A DNA stretch of 52,542 bases, from positions 1 through 52,542 of the forward strand of contig NZ_JDTK01000014.1 of assembly GCF_000770925.1 (NCBI RefSeq), in the 5' to 3' direction. The stretch is from Bifidobacterium ruminantium DSM 6489 (GTDB lineage Bacteria; Actinomycetota; Actinomycetes; Actinomycetales; Bifidobacteriaceae). Shown here piece by piece: positions 33,023 to 42,720 of the stretch. The translations under genes were made by a program, and so were the position numbers. Below the pieces are notes generated by a model. That model was not told where the DNA came from. It ran no database searches and saw nothing but the letters and a program-made list of their open reading frames with translations. Within the stretch, counting starts at the first letter, position 1. Each line of letters begins with the position of its first letter.

Positions 33023-34561
33023 CTACTTCTCCAGCGCCGCTTTCAGGTCGCGGTTCTGGAATCGCTCGTGCAGCAGGCAGTAGCCGCCGAACGCAACGAG
33101 CCAAACCAGACCGGCGATCGCGGAACCAAGCGTGTCGGTGGACAGGAACAGCGTGACGTACACGAGCACGTAGAACGCGACAGCAACCCAGTCGAGTACC
33201 TGCCAGGCCGGCATAACAAAGCCGTCCGGCAGGAAGTCGGCGCTCTGGCGGTAGCGGCGGTGCGCAAGCATCGTCAGGATGTAGATGAAGATCACGACGG
33301 CGCTGGCGGCCGAAGCGAACAGCACGAACGCACCGGAAACGCCCGGAATCGCGTTAACCAGCGGGGAGAACAGAATCATGCAGCCGGACACGATAATCGC
33401 CTTCGCCGGCACCTTGTGATCCGACACCTCACCGAGGCGCTGCATAGCGGGCGATTCGGAGTCCTGCGCAAGCTGGTATAGGTGGCGGCCCGCCGAGTAG
33501 ATCAGCGAATTGAGTGCCGACGCGGCTGCGGTGATCACCACGAAGAACACGAGCGCGGCAGCCCAGTCGAGCCCAGCGTATTTGAACACCATGATAAACG
33601 GCGAACCGAACGAGCCGTCCGCGTTCTGATGGAAGTTGCGCCACGGCACGATGGCCATGATGGCCACGAGTGCGCCCACGTAGAAGATGAGGATGCGCAT
33701 GATCAGCTCGTTGACGGCCTTCGGTAACACCTTGCGTGGGTTCTGCGTTTCGGATACGGTCACACCTACGAATTCGATGAGCTGGTAGGCGAAGAACACC
33801 ATCTGGAAGCTCATGAAGAAGTTCATCCAGCCGTTCGGCGCAAGCTGGAAGCCGTCGGTAATGTTCGTAAGGCTCACAGTGGCACCGGAAACCGTGCCGT
33901 CCACGCCTTCGATATGCGTGGCCGGGTAGCTGAAACCGAGGAACAGCATCACCACGGCGGTGACAATCAGACCCACAATCAGCGTGATTTTGATCATGGA
34001 GAACCAGAATTCCGCCTCGCCGAACACTTTCACGGCAATGAGATTGATGCCGGTGAGCGCCACAAGGAAGCACAGTTCGATAAGCCATTTCCACGCGTTG
34101 AGGTCTATGCCGAACGTACCGAAGAACGTGACGAAATACGTGCTGACGGCTGTGATTTCGGTCATGCCGGTCAGAATGAGCACGATCCAATACGTCCAGC
34201 CGGCGAACTTGCCCCACCCGCGGCCGAGATAGCGCGTGATGAAGTTGATGAACGTGTGCTGGCTGGGGTCGCTGTACATCATTTCGCCGATGGCACGCGT
34301 CAGCAGGAACATGATCAGGCCGACGCCGATGTACACGAAGATGATGCTCGGGCCAGTCAGTGCAATCGACTTGCCGGAGCCTAGGAACAGGCCGGTGCCG
34401 ATGGTGCCGCCGATGGCGATGAACTGGACGTGGCGGTTTTTCAGGCCGCGTTCCATGTCGTTGTCTTTGTCGAGGCTTTCGATGGATTTGATTTGCGCGG
34501 TTTCCGTCGCTTCGGACGTGCTTGTACCAGTTTTTCCGGTTTTCGTATTCCCAAAAGTCAT
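33023..34561 (-). CDS. Amino acid permease (APC superfamily, AAT family)
   Basis: 512 residues from ATG 34561 with AGGG upstream; a GTG three codons earlier is an alternative. Twelve membrane helices follow a 45-residue Thr/Ser/Lys/Glu-rich N-terminus. The first helix carries the family motif GLKNRHVQFIAIGGTIGTGL, and FVGVTVSETQNPRKVLPKAV is the typical loop between helices 6 and 7. AAT members are proton symporters for amino acids such as Lys, Asn, Phe or GABA; which one cannot be told here. Monocistronic, convergent with thiG. Confidence 0.9.
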   Translation of the reverse strand: MTFGNTKTGKTGTSTSEATETAQIKSIESLDKDNDMERGLKNRHVQFIAIGGTIGTGLFLGSGKSIALTGPSIIFVYIGVGLIMFLLTRAIGEMMYSDPSQHTFINFITRYLGRGWGKFAGWTYWIVLILTGMTEITAVSTYFVTFFGTFGIDLNAWKWLIELCFLVALTGINLIAVKVFGEAEFWFSMIKITLIVGLIVTAVVMLFLGFSYPATHIEGVDGTVSGATVSLTNITDGFQLAPNGWMNFFMSFQMVFFAYQLIEFVGVTVSETQNPRKVLPKAVNELIMRILIFYVGALVAIMAIVPWRNFHQNADGSFGSPFIMVFKYAGLDWAAALVFFVVITAAASALNSLIYSAGRHLYQLAQDSESPAMQRLGEVSDHKVPAKAIIVSGCMILFSPLVNAIPGVSGAFVLFASAASAVVIFIYILTMLAHRRYRQSADFLPDGFVMPAWQVLDWVAVAFYVLVYVTLFLSTDTLGSAIAGLVWLVAFGGYCLLHERFQNRDLKAALEK

Positions 34562-34620
34562 AATGTTCACACCCTACCGCGTCAACCGCACAATCTCTGC
34601 CGTTGTTCGTACCGCGAAAT

Positions 34621-34639
34621 GCGCTATATGTGGCAGATT
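34621..34639 (+). repeat. Solitary copy of repeat family D
   Basis: GCGCTATATGTGGCAGATT matches the core found in pairs at 22657-22838. It lies between the divergent 5' end of the permease gene and the 3' end of the first HTH gene. No inverted partner is visible within 200 bp. Confidence 0.75.
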
Positions 34640-34676
34640 CGCATCTCTTCCAAAAAACGCTTTGCGACGGGTGGCG

Positions 34677-35293
34677 TCAGCTTGCCAAGGTTTTCAGCTT
34701 GCCACGGAGCGATTCGTTTTCGCGTTCCAGCTCGTCGATACGCCGAGCCTGTTGTTTGATGATGACAAGCGCCGTCTCGCTGTCAAGGCCGCTGCTCGCG
34801 CTGAGAGGTGCAAACGGCACGGCGATGGCAGCCGCATCGGATGGGACGGGCACGTCAGCGGATATACACCCCCCCCCGACACGTTCGCCCCGTCCAGCGA
34901 ATTCGGAGCATTTTCAATATTTGCCTTATCGGGATTGGCGATTCCTGCGATGCCGTCGAGTTTCTCCTTGCGCGTCACCGCATGAACATACAGGTTGACG
35001 AGCTCCGTAATGATTTCGCCGTTACTCATGTTACTGCTACCACTCACGGATTTGAGGACGGCAGCCTTCCAACGGGCCACACTGCGTTCGATGCGCCTGT
35101 ACCCGACCAGATCCGGCGGCAATCCCGCCTCACGGAAGATTTTGGTCGGAGATTCCCCCGCAAGATACCGGATGGTGCACACCTGCTTGAAAGTGTCGGA
35201 ATAGGTGATACGATCACGCGTCACATTCGCCACCGCCGGCAATCCCCGCAACAACTGAATCTCCTCGTCGTTGAACGCTCCGCCACCACGCAC
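34677..35293 (-). CDS. HTH/coiled-coil protein 1 (transposase-OrfA-like), frame broken at a G9 tract
   Basis: About 205 residues from GTG 35293 (GGGAGGT 7 bp upstream). Residues about 14-75 form a helix-turn-helix domain: DRITYSDTFKQVCTIRYLAG then ESPTKIFREAGLPPDLVGYR. The pattern is that of IS3-type OrfA HTH proteins, but no integrase partner exists. The frame passes through nine G (plus-strand C at 34869-34877). With nine G it continues out of phase to 34694; with ten it enters a C-terminal zipper IIKQQARRIDELEREN that matches HTH2 and ends at 34677. So the length of this tract decides whether the coiled coil is made. It lies downstream of fimA1 on the same strand. Confidence 0.75.
34869..34877. 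repeat. Homopolymer C9/G9 tract inside HTH gene 1
   Basis: Nine C on the plus strand, nine G in the coding sense, between the DNA-binding and coiled-coil parts. Ten would restore the conserved C-terminal frame. Tracts of this length are prone to slippage, and poly-G switching is known for bifidobacterial pilus genes. Confidence 0.85.
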
Positions 35294-35566
35294 GGCAATA
35301 CCTCCCGTCCTGTGCCTCCATTGCCCACTTCTCGTGGATATGCTTTGCGATTCTATGGCCCGCTTGCCGTACGATACCCTCGTTTTTTCCCTCTCTTCGG
35401 AGACCGTCTGCGACTGCCTTGCGCCCACGGTTCAGCTTGTTGCAACACGTCGCACCAACCCGCACTATCCCCTCGAAAAACATCCTCATCCGATGCGGAT
35501 GACACCCCACAGAAGTTCCCGCTGGGCCGGGGCGGACCGTAGGACAGTCGGGTCGCGGGCGCACGC

Positions 35567-35598
35567 AAAAGGGGCCAACCCGGTTGGATTGGCCCCTG
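35567..35598 (-). terminator. Rho-independent terminator of pilus cluster 1
   Basis: GGGGCCAA at 35571-35578 pairs with TTGGCCCC at 35589-35596 around ten bases, with TTTT following on the minus strand. It lies 31 bp after the fimA1 stop, so HTH gene 1 is not simply part of the fimA1 transcript. Confidence 0.8.
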
Positions 35599-35628
35599 CA
35601 TGATTTTTGGCGTTACCGCCTTATGTGT

Positions 35629-37215
35629 TTAGTGCGTACGCTGACGGCTCTTAACCGCAACGGTTACACCGGCACCGGCCACGAGCAGCGCCACGACGGT
35701 GAACAGCGTGGTGCCCGCAGCACCGGTGAGCGGCAACTGAGTGATGGACTTCACGTTCTTCACGGTGGCGATCTGGCCGCCGGTCGGCGGAGTGACCTGA
35801 TGGAGAGCATCCTGCGTGAAGGTAACCGTGCCGTCCTTCTCTGCAATGTTCACGTCGAAGGTGACCTTGAAGTTCTGGGCGTAGCCGTTCGGAGCAGCGG
35901 TTTCCATGACCGTGTAGTCTCCGGCTGCGAGGCCCTTGATCTGCACCAAGCCGGTCTTATTGGCGGAGGTGAACGTCGTGGCGGCCTCCTGGGTGTCAAC
36001 GAGCGACCATGCGCCGTCATTGTCCTGCTTGAGGTACTTGTCGCCCTTCTTGACGACGAACTGTGCGTCAGCCAAAGCGTTGGTGTCGTCGCCGACGCCG
36101 ATCTTCTTGAACTGGAAGCCGTAGGTCTTTGCGTTGGTCTCGCCTGCCTCGCTGGTACCGCCGTTGGTGGTGACCGTGGCCTTGTTGTTCACGCTGCCGC
36201 CCAGGCCAGTCAGCGCATCCTTGGTGACGGTGCCGGTGTACGACACGACGATGGTCTGGCCGGCCAGAGTCTTCGCGTTGGCGAACTTGATGGTCGTGGT
36301 GGTGCCGTCCTTCTCAGTAGCAGCACCAGTCTGTGTCACCGTGTACAGGGTGCTGTCCACATTCTTGCCGTCGACCTGCACCTTGAAAGCGGTCTTATTG
36401 GCGACCTGCAGGCCCTTGGACGCGGTATCGGTGATGGTGAAGGGGTAGGAGTCGTAGTTGGCTGCGGAAGCAGGAACGGTTGCGGACACGGTGAAGTTCA
36501 CGGTGTCGCCGACGTTCACGGTCTTGCCATTCACATCCACTGCACCGACCTTGGCGGTCTTGACCGGCGGAGTGAGCGGGTTCTCGTTCTTCGCGTTGAA
36601 CTGGCCCACGGACTTGATGTTGCCCTGGCCGGTCACCTTATCTGCCGCGATCGTCAAGTTGGTCAGGCCGTTGACGGTGGTGGCCACAATGGCCGGAGTG
36701 CCGGTCGTGGCTTCGGTATCACCGGTCTTGGTGTACGTGTCGGTCACCAGGTACCAGCCTTCGCCATTCACCGTGACCGGCTGGGTCGTGCCCGCCTTGT
36801 CCGCGGTCACGGTCAGGCCCGCGCCATCGACGGTAGGCAGCGGGTTGGTCTTGGCCAGTTCCGTGGCGAACTTGCGGATCTGCTCCGCATTGAACGTCGC
36901 CACGTATGCGGCCGGATTGTTGGCGTATTCCGCCGGAACGCTGTTCTTAGTATCGTTGTCGGCGGCGTCGGCGGCCGTGGTCACCGCGGTCTTCCACGCA
37001 TCGACCGTGTTCACTTCGACGGAACCATTGTCGGCGTTCGCGAAGGTGGCGAACTTGTACGGCGTGTACGTGTGGCCTTCCTGCGCGTTGTTGACCTGCA
37101 GCAACGGCGTAGTCGCCTGCGGTCCATCAGCCTGCGCGCTGGCTGCGCCCAGAGCCATGCCGCCCAGCAGCGTCGCAGTAGCGGCGATGCCGGCGAAAAG
37201 TTTCCTCATCTTCAT
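35629..37215 (-). CDS. fimA: Major shaft pilin FimA, cluster 1
   Basis: 528 residues; AGAGGATTCTC precedes the ATG. Signal peptide to about residue 30 (cut after SAQA). CnaB-type Ig domains make up the body. DYTVMETAAPNGYAQNF near 440 is the E-box of Gram-positive pilins, whose Glu supports the internal isopeptide bond. LPLTG at 494-498 with a hydrophobic helix and KSRQR tail is the sortase signal. The pilin Lys that joins subunits is probably within the KNENPLTPPVKTAK area. Polymerised by the cluster sortase C and paired with the FimB tip protein upstream. Separated from fimB by 146 bp with a conserved hairpin. Confidence 0.93.
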   Translation of the reverse strand: MKMRKLFAGIAATATLLGGMALGAASAQADGPQATTPLLQVNNAQEGHTYTPYKFATFANADNGSVEVNTVDAWKTAVTTAADAADNDTKNSVPAEYANNPAAYVATFNAEQIRKFATELAKTNPLPTVDGAGLTVTADKAGTTQPVTVNGEGWYLVTDTYTKTGDTEATTGTPAIVATTVNGLTNLTIAADKVTGQGNIKSVGQFNAKNENPLTPPVKTAKVGAVDVNGKTVNVGDTVNFTVSATVPASAANYDSYPFTITDTASKGLQVANKTAFKVQVDGKNVDSTLYTVTQTGAATEKDGTTTTIKFANAKTLAGQTIVVSYTGTVTKDALTGLGGSVNNKATVTTNGGTSEAGETNAKTYGFQFKKIGVGDDTNALADAQFVVKKGDKYLKQDNDGAWSLVDTQEAATTFTSANKTGLVQIKGLAAGDYTVMETAAPNGYAQNFKVTFDVNIAEKDGTVTFTQDALHQVTPPTGGQIATVKNVKSITQLPLTGAAGTTLFTVVALLVAGAGVTVAVKSRQRTH

Positions 37216-37258
37216 GAGAATCCTCTCTTCCTTTTTTGTTTGATTACTTGTTTCTGCA

Positions 37259-37294
37259 ATCGCGGGAGGCGGGAGCCCAACTTGCTCCCACGAT
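37259..37294 (-). promoter_or_regulatory. Conserved fimB-fimA intergenic hairpin, cluster 1
   Basis: ATCGCGGGAG at 37259-37268 pairs with CTCCCACGAT at 37285-37294 (one C-A mismatch). The surrounding block, from TTTCTGCAATCG to CGATCCGCAAATCCTG, is shared with cluster 2 at 46882-46936. It stands after fimB1 and before fimA1, suited to partial termination or mRNA processing. Confidence 0.7.
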
Positions 37295-37361
37295 CCGCAA
37301 ATCCTGGATTATCGGCCGGAACGCCTTCAAGTTGGCAGACGTTCCAACCTCGCACAGCGAT

Positions 37362-40300
37362 TCAGACGAGTCGCTTCTTGCCGTTCCACACACCGGCCGC
37401 GCCGATGAGCAGCACCGCAAGCCCGCCGACCACACCGCCGACGAACAGCCACTGACGATCCGTCATCCCGCCCGTCAACGGCAGCGCCGACACCACGATG
37501 TAATTGGTGAAAACAACCGGGTTATCAATGTCGCTCTGCGATTCGGAAACCGTCTTGCCGTTGTCGTCCAGCATCTTGGTCACGGACGTCACGGCAGCAC
37601 TCCACGTGCCGGCAGTGTTTTTGCTCACGGTCACCACGACCTTGTACTTCGCCTGCGAATAGTGCATTGCAGACGCTGAACCGGCGTTCTCCGTCACGGT
37701 ATACGTGTACGTTGCCTCGCCAGCGTCGTACGTAATGTCGCCGAAGAATGCGGCGTGATCGGACGAGCTCTTTTTCACCGTCACCGTGCAGGGCAGCTTG
37801 TCCTTGCAGTCGGACGGCATCGGCGCGTCTGGATTGGAATCGTCTGCCTTCAGCTTGAAAGTGAACTCGTCGGAATCCTTCCAATCGCGGCCGACCAGCT
37901 TCTTCTTCACGCCAATCGCGTTCTCCAACGTGGCCGTCTTCAACGTGTTGGTGATGACTACTGTGGCGTTCTGCGATGCCGTGGATTCCGGCACCGTCAC
38001 CACATTGCCGTCAGCAAGATCCTTATCGCCGACCTTGTGCTGGTAGGAAGCCTTCCACAAGTGGCTGTCCGGTTCGGCTTCCGTCACCGTGTACGTCTTT
38101 TGGGCGCCTGCCGGAATAATCACGTCGGTGGACCATTTGCCGCTATCGTCACGCTTCAGCGTGACCGTCTTATAGGTATCGTTGCCCTGTTTGATATCCA
38201 CCGTGATGCTTTCCGGCTTCTGGCCGTTACCGCTCCACTGCTTGTCGATGTGCAGTGTGGAATGCACCACCTGGATCACCGGATGCGGATACGGATTGCC
38301 GCCGCATGCATGATCCACGCCATCGGCCGTGTATGACAGGCATGCGGAATCGTTCGAACGGAAACCAGACTGATTCGAGGACGTGGTGTTCCCGTCCAGA
38401 TCGGTATCCGCGTCACCCTTCACGCCGGCATATCCATCCTTACCGGCGTTCAGGTTGGCGGCATACTCGTCATACGCTTTCTGCGTGGGTTTCACGTTGT
38501 ATTCCAGCGTGTATGTCACGTTGTTGACCAGAGGCTTCAGGAATGCGACCGTGAATTTCTTCGTGCTCGCGTCATACGTCAAGGTGTAATCGACATTCTT
38601 AGTCAAGGAGACCACCTTGCCGGAAGCATCCTTGGCAACGACCTTGTAGTTGCTATCCGCAAGCTCGACATAGCCGGAAAGTGTATCCTCCATGACCACA
38701 TTGGTGTATGCGGACGTGGTGGTCTCGCTCTTCTCAATCTCGTCGAAGATGGCGTTCAGTTCCGACGCGTTCGTGGCGGCCTTGTAATACCCGGCGTCTT
38801 TATCTCCGTCACCACGATTGTTGTAGCTCGTTGCCTTCGGAAAATTGCTGGACACCGCATGCATGAACTGGTTCTCGTTGCTGGAGAGCGAGGACGGGTC
38901 GGCCTTGTCGAAGATGCCGATGGAATACACGGCGGCACCGCCATCCTTCAACTTCTTGGCAGCGGTAACGGCATTGTTCGCCACTTCTTTTTCAAACCCA
39001 TTAGACGATGTAGGCGAGCCATCCGTGAAGAAGATAACGACCTTCTTCGCATCGGTTCGAGCACTAGCACTGCCCATCACCTTGACCGCAAGATTGAATC
39101 CATTGTCGGCTTGGGTGGCGCCAGCGGCTTTGAGTTTGCTGACTTTGTTCTTCAGACCGTTCATATTCGCAGTCAGATCGCTAACGATTTGGGAGTAGTT
39201 GTAGGTGTACCTACCACTTCGGTACATGTCATCCCCGATTTCGTCCGTTTTATCGCCGGCGAACTTCACCAGTCCAACGTGAACCAGTTCGGAACCGGCC
39301 TCCGTATTAGTATTCGCAGCTTCATCAAGAAATGCTTTAACCGCTTCTTTCAGTGCGTCTAACCGCTTGGTCCGATCCGTCTCACTCATCGGATCGGCCA
39401 TCGAACCGGACACATCCAGCACCAGCGTGAAGTCGATCGGCTGGGTGGTGGTGACCGTGGTGCTGCTGGCAGCGCCCTTCACATCCACGTTCAGCGTGTA
39501 GGTGCCATCACCGTTCTTCTTGATGCGCTTATGCTTCTCGGGAGCGCCCAACGGCTTGTTCACATGAATCGTCGCCTGCGCCTGCGGCGAGGTGATGGTC
39601 TTGTTATCCGCATCCGTCGCCGTGGCGGTGGCGGTGTTCGTGAAGGTGCCATTCTCACCCACCAAGCTCTCGGTGATGATCAACGTCCCGGAACACTGCG
39701 TCTGGGCGCCCGGCGCGAGGTTCCGCGCGTCGCAGGCGACGTTTGCGATGTTCGGATCGTTCACCGTGATGTTGTCCAGCTGGGCGTTGCCACTATTGCG
39801 CACGACGAACTTGTACGGGACTTTATCCCCCACTTGGAACACATGCGTGTCCGCATTCGGATACTTATCCTTGTCCACGGACTTCACCAAATCGAGCTGG
39901 CTCAGCTTCATCATCGAATACACGCTCAGACCACGAATCAACTGCACCTGGTGGGCCGCGCCCGTGGACGCGCTGAAACCGAACTTCACCGTGTCCGGCA
40001 GGCGATCGATGTCATGTTCGAGTACACTAACACCCGCGACCTTGACGGTCAGACGCTGGGTCGTGGCACTCTCATTGGCAAGAGGCGCGATGGTGATGTC
40101 GACTCGCTTGCCGTTGGCGTCGGTAGCCGAATTGGTCGCATTCCCCGTACCCAAGCTGCTGACCTGCTTCGATGTGACAATGCAGTATCCCTTGGTCCAC
40201 TTACCGCTGTCGTCCATGATGCCCTTGCCACGAAGCGTGATCGAATTGGATCCAGTCGAGTTGGTCCATTTACCGCAATCATCGCCACCGGTGACACGGT

Positions 40301-41243
40301 CCTGCGTTCCGGATGCATGCTGGATGCTGAAATTGCCGAAACGATCCAATCCAATGCCCAAAATACCTTGGGCGACGCCTTCTTCACGAGCTTTGCTACC
40401 AGTACCATCTTCATCATTGGTCGCATATCCCAGACCCGCACCCGCAGCACCAGCCTGACTCAACGTGGCGGCACCGTCCGTAAGAAAGAAGCTGATGCCA
40501 TCAGCTGGAGTATTGAGCCCTACGTCAGTTTTGTGGTACATGTAATAGTCAAACGACACATGCAGTCCGTTCTTGCTGATGACAGGCTGGTTGTACAACA
40601 CCGCGCTGCTCTTGCTTCCGCTGTTATCCGTCAGCTGCAGATAACCGTTACCGTCATGCTTCTGAATATCGGCACTGTCCTGGGTGCTTGCACAACCCTT
40701 GGCCGTCAGGCAGGCGTTTCCTTTCATCGACCAGCTTCCCGGATCGGTGAAACTGGAATTCTTAAACGACTCTTCCAATAACTGAGAACCAGTCTCGTTC
40801 TGAGCAATCGGCTGCGCCCGATTTGCTCGCGCAATCGGTTGAGCGGACAACGTAACTGGCTGCTCATCAGGTTGTTCAGATTGTTGTTCAGATTGTTGTT
40901 CAACCTCCTGCTCAACCCACTGCTCAACCCACTGCTCAGTCTCTTCTTTCGTTTCTTGTTCCGTTTCTTGTTCGACTTGCTGGTAAGCCTCTTGATCTGA
41001 CGGCTGCTCTTCTCCCACCATCAAATTTTGTTCCACCGGCTGTGAATCCTCTTGCCCAGATTCTTGCAATACCGGCTGCTCGATTTGTTGTTCCAAGACT
41101 CCCGTGGCATCTTCCGCCGCCGCTGACGAAGCAGTGACGCACCCCACGCCGGCGAGCATTGCGACCGTCGCGACGGCCGCAATGACACGACGCGTGAACA
41201 GACCTGTGTCCCTCGCCCTGTTTCGCTCAAAGACGTGTCTCAT
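37362..41243 (-). CDS. fimB: Minor/tip pilin FimB with lectin-like and VWA domains, cluster 1
   Basis: 1293 residues; GGGGGT precedes the ATG. Signal peptide to about 44. A Gln/Glu/Val-rich stretch (45-130, EQxVEQ units) could be a flexible stalk. About 150-440 is an L-type (legume-lectin-like) fold: LLEESFKNSSFTDPGSW, HVSFDYYMYHKT, DGISFFLTDG, LGIGLDRFGNFS. A DUF11-like domain (about 445-560) follows. A von Willebrand factor A domain (about 585-850) has the MIDAS motif DVSGSM. CnaB repeats reach to about 1245. LPLTG at 1254-1258, a helix and KKRLV end the protein. Large VWA pilins sit at the tip and bind host surfaces; the lectin part suggests glycan binding. Confidence 0.9.
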   Translation of the reverse strand: MRHVFERNRARDTGLFTRRVIAAVATVAMLAGVGCVTASSAAAEDATGVLEQQIEQPVLQESGQEDSQPVEQNLMVGEEQPSDQEAYQQVEQETEQETKEETEQWVEQWVEQEVEQQSEQQSEQPDEQPVTLSAQPIARANRAQPIAQNETGSQLLEESFKNSSFTDPGSWSMKGNACLTAKGCASTQDSADIQKHDGNGYLQLTDNSGSKSSAVLYNQPVISKNGLHVSFDYYMYHKTDVGLNTPADGISFFLTDGAATLSQAGAAGAGLGYATNDEDGTGSKAREEGVAQGILGIGLDRFGNFSIQHASGTQDRVTGGDDCGKWTNSTGSNSITLRGKGIMDDSGKWTKGYCIVTSKQVSSLGTGNATNSATDANGKRVDITIAPLANESATTQRLTVKVAGVSVLEHDIDRLPDTVKFGFSASTGAAHQVQLIRGLSVYSMMKLSQLDLVKSVDKDKYPNADTHVFQVGDKVPYKFVVRNSGNAQLDNITVNDPNIANVACDARNLAPGAQTQCSGTLIITESLVGENGTFTNTATATATDADNKTITSPQAQATIHVNKPLGAPEKHKRIKKNGDGTYTLNVDVKGAASSTTVTTTQPIDFTLVLDVSGSMADPMSETDRTKRLDALKEAVKAFLDEAANTNTEAGSELVHVGLVKFAGDKTDEIGDDMYRSGRYTYNYSQIVSDLTANMNGLKNKVSKLKAAGATQADNGFNLAVKVMGSASARTDAKKVVIFFTDGSPTSSNGFEKEVANNAVTAAKKLKDGGAAVYSIGIFDKADPSSLSSNENQFMHAVSSNFPKATSYNNRGDGDKDAGYYKAATNASELNAIFDEIEKSETTTSAYTNVVMEDTLSGYVELADSNYKVVAKDASGKVVSLTKNVDYTLTYDASTKKFTVAFLKPLVNNVTYTLEYNVKPTQKAYDEYAANLNAGKDGYAGVKGDADTDLDGNTTSSNQSGFRSNDSACLSYTADGVDHACGGNPYPHPVIQVVHSTLHIDKQWSGNGQKPESITVDIKQGNDTYKTVTLKRDDSGKWSTDVIIPAGAQKTYTVTEAEPDSHLWKASYQHKVGDKDLADGNVVTVPESTASQNATVVITNTLKTATLENAIGVKKKLVGRDWKDSDEFTFKLKADDSNPDAPMPSDCKDKLPCTVTVKKSSSDHAAFFGDITYDAGEATYTYTVTENAGSASAMHYSQAKYKVVVTVSKNTAGTWSAAVTSVTKMLDDNGKTVSESQSDIDNPVVFTNYIVVSALPLTGGMTDRQWLFVGGVVGGLAVLLIGAAGVWNGKKRLV

Positions 41244-41360
41244 ACGTCTACCCCCTTGTACCGTTAAGCGATTGGGGGCTTTCCCCTCGACCGGTATATT
41301 TGATGCGTCTTCGCTTCACATACCGTCCAGCAATCGCTTCGTTGCCTAAACCATAAGGAG

Positions 41361-41442
41361 AAAAAAGAGGGATATATACCCTCCTAAAGAGGTATCAAGG
41401 GGATATATTTTCCTTGAAATCGTACATATTATCGCGATTTCA
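41361..41442 (-). promoter_or_regulatory. Palindromes in the srtC1-fimB1 gap
   Basis: GAGGGATATATACCCTC at 41367-41383 is a short inverted repeat; on the minus strand it is followed by TTTTTT and could be a weak terminator. TGAAATCG (41415-41422) and CGATTTCA (41435-41442) form a second inverted repeat with a 12-bp gap, overlapping AT-rich promoter-like DNA. The gap 41244-41562 holds no other feature. Either may be regulatory for fimB1. Confidence 0.4.
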
Positions 41443-41562
41443 GAGTATTCTTACCCCCCATAAATCGCAATGAAAAACTATAAGCAAACGTTGTCATGTT
41501 TCTTTCAAAGTTTTCCCCGACAAAGAAGCATCTGTCAAGTGCAACATTAATGCCATTAGTCC

Positions 41563-42654
41563 CTAGTTGCGCTTTGGCCACCAAGCGGCGTGCCTACGGA
41601 CATGCCACGGACAGCGGCGCAGCCAAACCAACAACAAACCGACCAACAACGTGGCAACTGACACCACGCCCGCAGTCACACGCACATCTTTCGCCGCATC
41701 ATCCTCTGCGGGAATCTCTTCGGGAATGGCGGAACGCAGCGCAGAAACCAGCAAACGATGCGTGTTCACACCGTACGGAGTGCATGTCATCAACGTGACC
41801 CGATCCTCGCCAGAGGCAATCTTCAATTGTGATGTGTCGTTAGGGTCGATTTCGGTAATACGATCCACCTTGTAGCCAAGCGTATGGCCCATCACATCGA
41901 TATAGAAGTAATCACCAACCCGCATTTCATCCAAACGCGTAAACATTGAGGCTTCAACCAAACCCCGATGTCCGGTAATCACCGCATGCGTATTCTTGCC
42001 ACCCACCGGCAGACTACTGCCATATAAATGTCCCGCGCCGGACGCAAGCGTTCGTTCCGACGTGCCATGGTAGATCGGCAAATCCACAGAAATCTTTGGA
42101 ATGCGAATGGAACCCATCACGCCATCGCCAGTATCCAGCAAACGCTGGTATTCCGCGTCTTTGGAGCTAGCGGAATCCTTGTTACCATCGCCGGTGGCGA
42201 CTGTGTCCGTCGAGCTGGAACCGGAACCGTCGCTGGAGCCGGATTGATCGTTGTAATACAGCTCGGCGAGCGGATCCTCGGCCTCGCCAATCACCGGCTG
42301 ACCTGATTCGGCGAGACGCTTGTTGTACGCCCCAGCTGCGGCGAATGCCTCGTCGGCCTGCGGATACGGCCAGCCCGCGACGCTCTGCTCGGAACGGGCG
42401 GACGTGCTCGCCAGCTTTTGCGCGGACTGGTATTGCAGCACTTTCGGGAAAAGACCAATGCCGATTGCGGAGAAAATCAGCACCGCCGCAAGCACACGCA
42501 GGGCAATGGATCTACCCGCGTCGGCGCGACGCTCGCGAATCTCTTCGGATACATCGGTCGCCTCGGCGAACGTCGGCGGAACGTAGGTGCGCGTATCTTG
42601 CGACTCGTTGCTCCCCGACCCGTCGCACGTGCCCCCTCGCAAAATGCCTGCCAT
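41563..42654 (-). CDS. srtC: Class C pilus sortase, cluster 1
   Basis: 363 residues from ATG 42654. N-terminal helix at about 50-70 (ALRVLAAVLIFSAIGIGLF), a lid segment with EAEDPL near 117, then the sortase fold. The catalytic His is in VITGHRG, Cys in VTLMTCTPYG, and Arg in THRLLVSA. A second helix near the C-terminus (SVATLLVGLLLVW) and a basic tail are typical of sortase C. A Ser/Gly/Asp linker (about 125-155) is unusually long. It links FimA and FimB by their LPLTG signals. First gene of srtC1-fimB1-fimA1, intact in contrast to the cluster 2 copy. Confidence 0.93.
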   Translation of the reverse strand: MAGILRGGTCDGSGSNESQDTRTYVPPTFAEATDVSEEIRERRADAGRSIALRVLAAVLIFSAIGIGLFPKVLQYQSAQKLASTSARSEQSVAGWPYPQADEAFAAAGAYNKRLAESGQPVIGEAEDPLAELYYNDQSGSSDGSGSSSTDTVATGDGNKDSASSKDAEYQRLLDTGDGVMGSIRIPKISVDLPIYHGTSERTLASGAGHLYGSSLPVGGKNTHAVITGHRGLVEASMFTRLDEMRVGDYFYIDVMGHTLGYKVDRITEIDPNDTSQLKIASGEDRVTLMTCTPYGVNTHRLLVSALRSAIPEEIPAEDDAAKDVRVTAGVVSVATLLVGLLLVWLRRCPWHVRRHAAWWPKRN

Positions 42655-42691
42655 CAGTTCAGGACCCCCTTAAACCGCCTAATACAGGGAC

Positions 42692-42720
42692 ATTATATGG
42701 CGTTTCGGACGGACTCCGCA
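42692..42720 (-). promoter_or_regulatory. Probable promoter of pilus cluster 1
   Basis: TATAAT on the minus strand at 42692-42697, 38 bp before the srtC1 start codon, is the only good -10 in the gap. The matching -35 region is weak (TGCGGA at 42715-42720). The stretch 42721-42903 shows nothing further. Confidence 0.45.
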
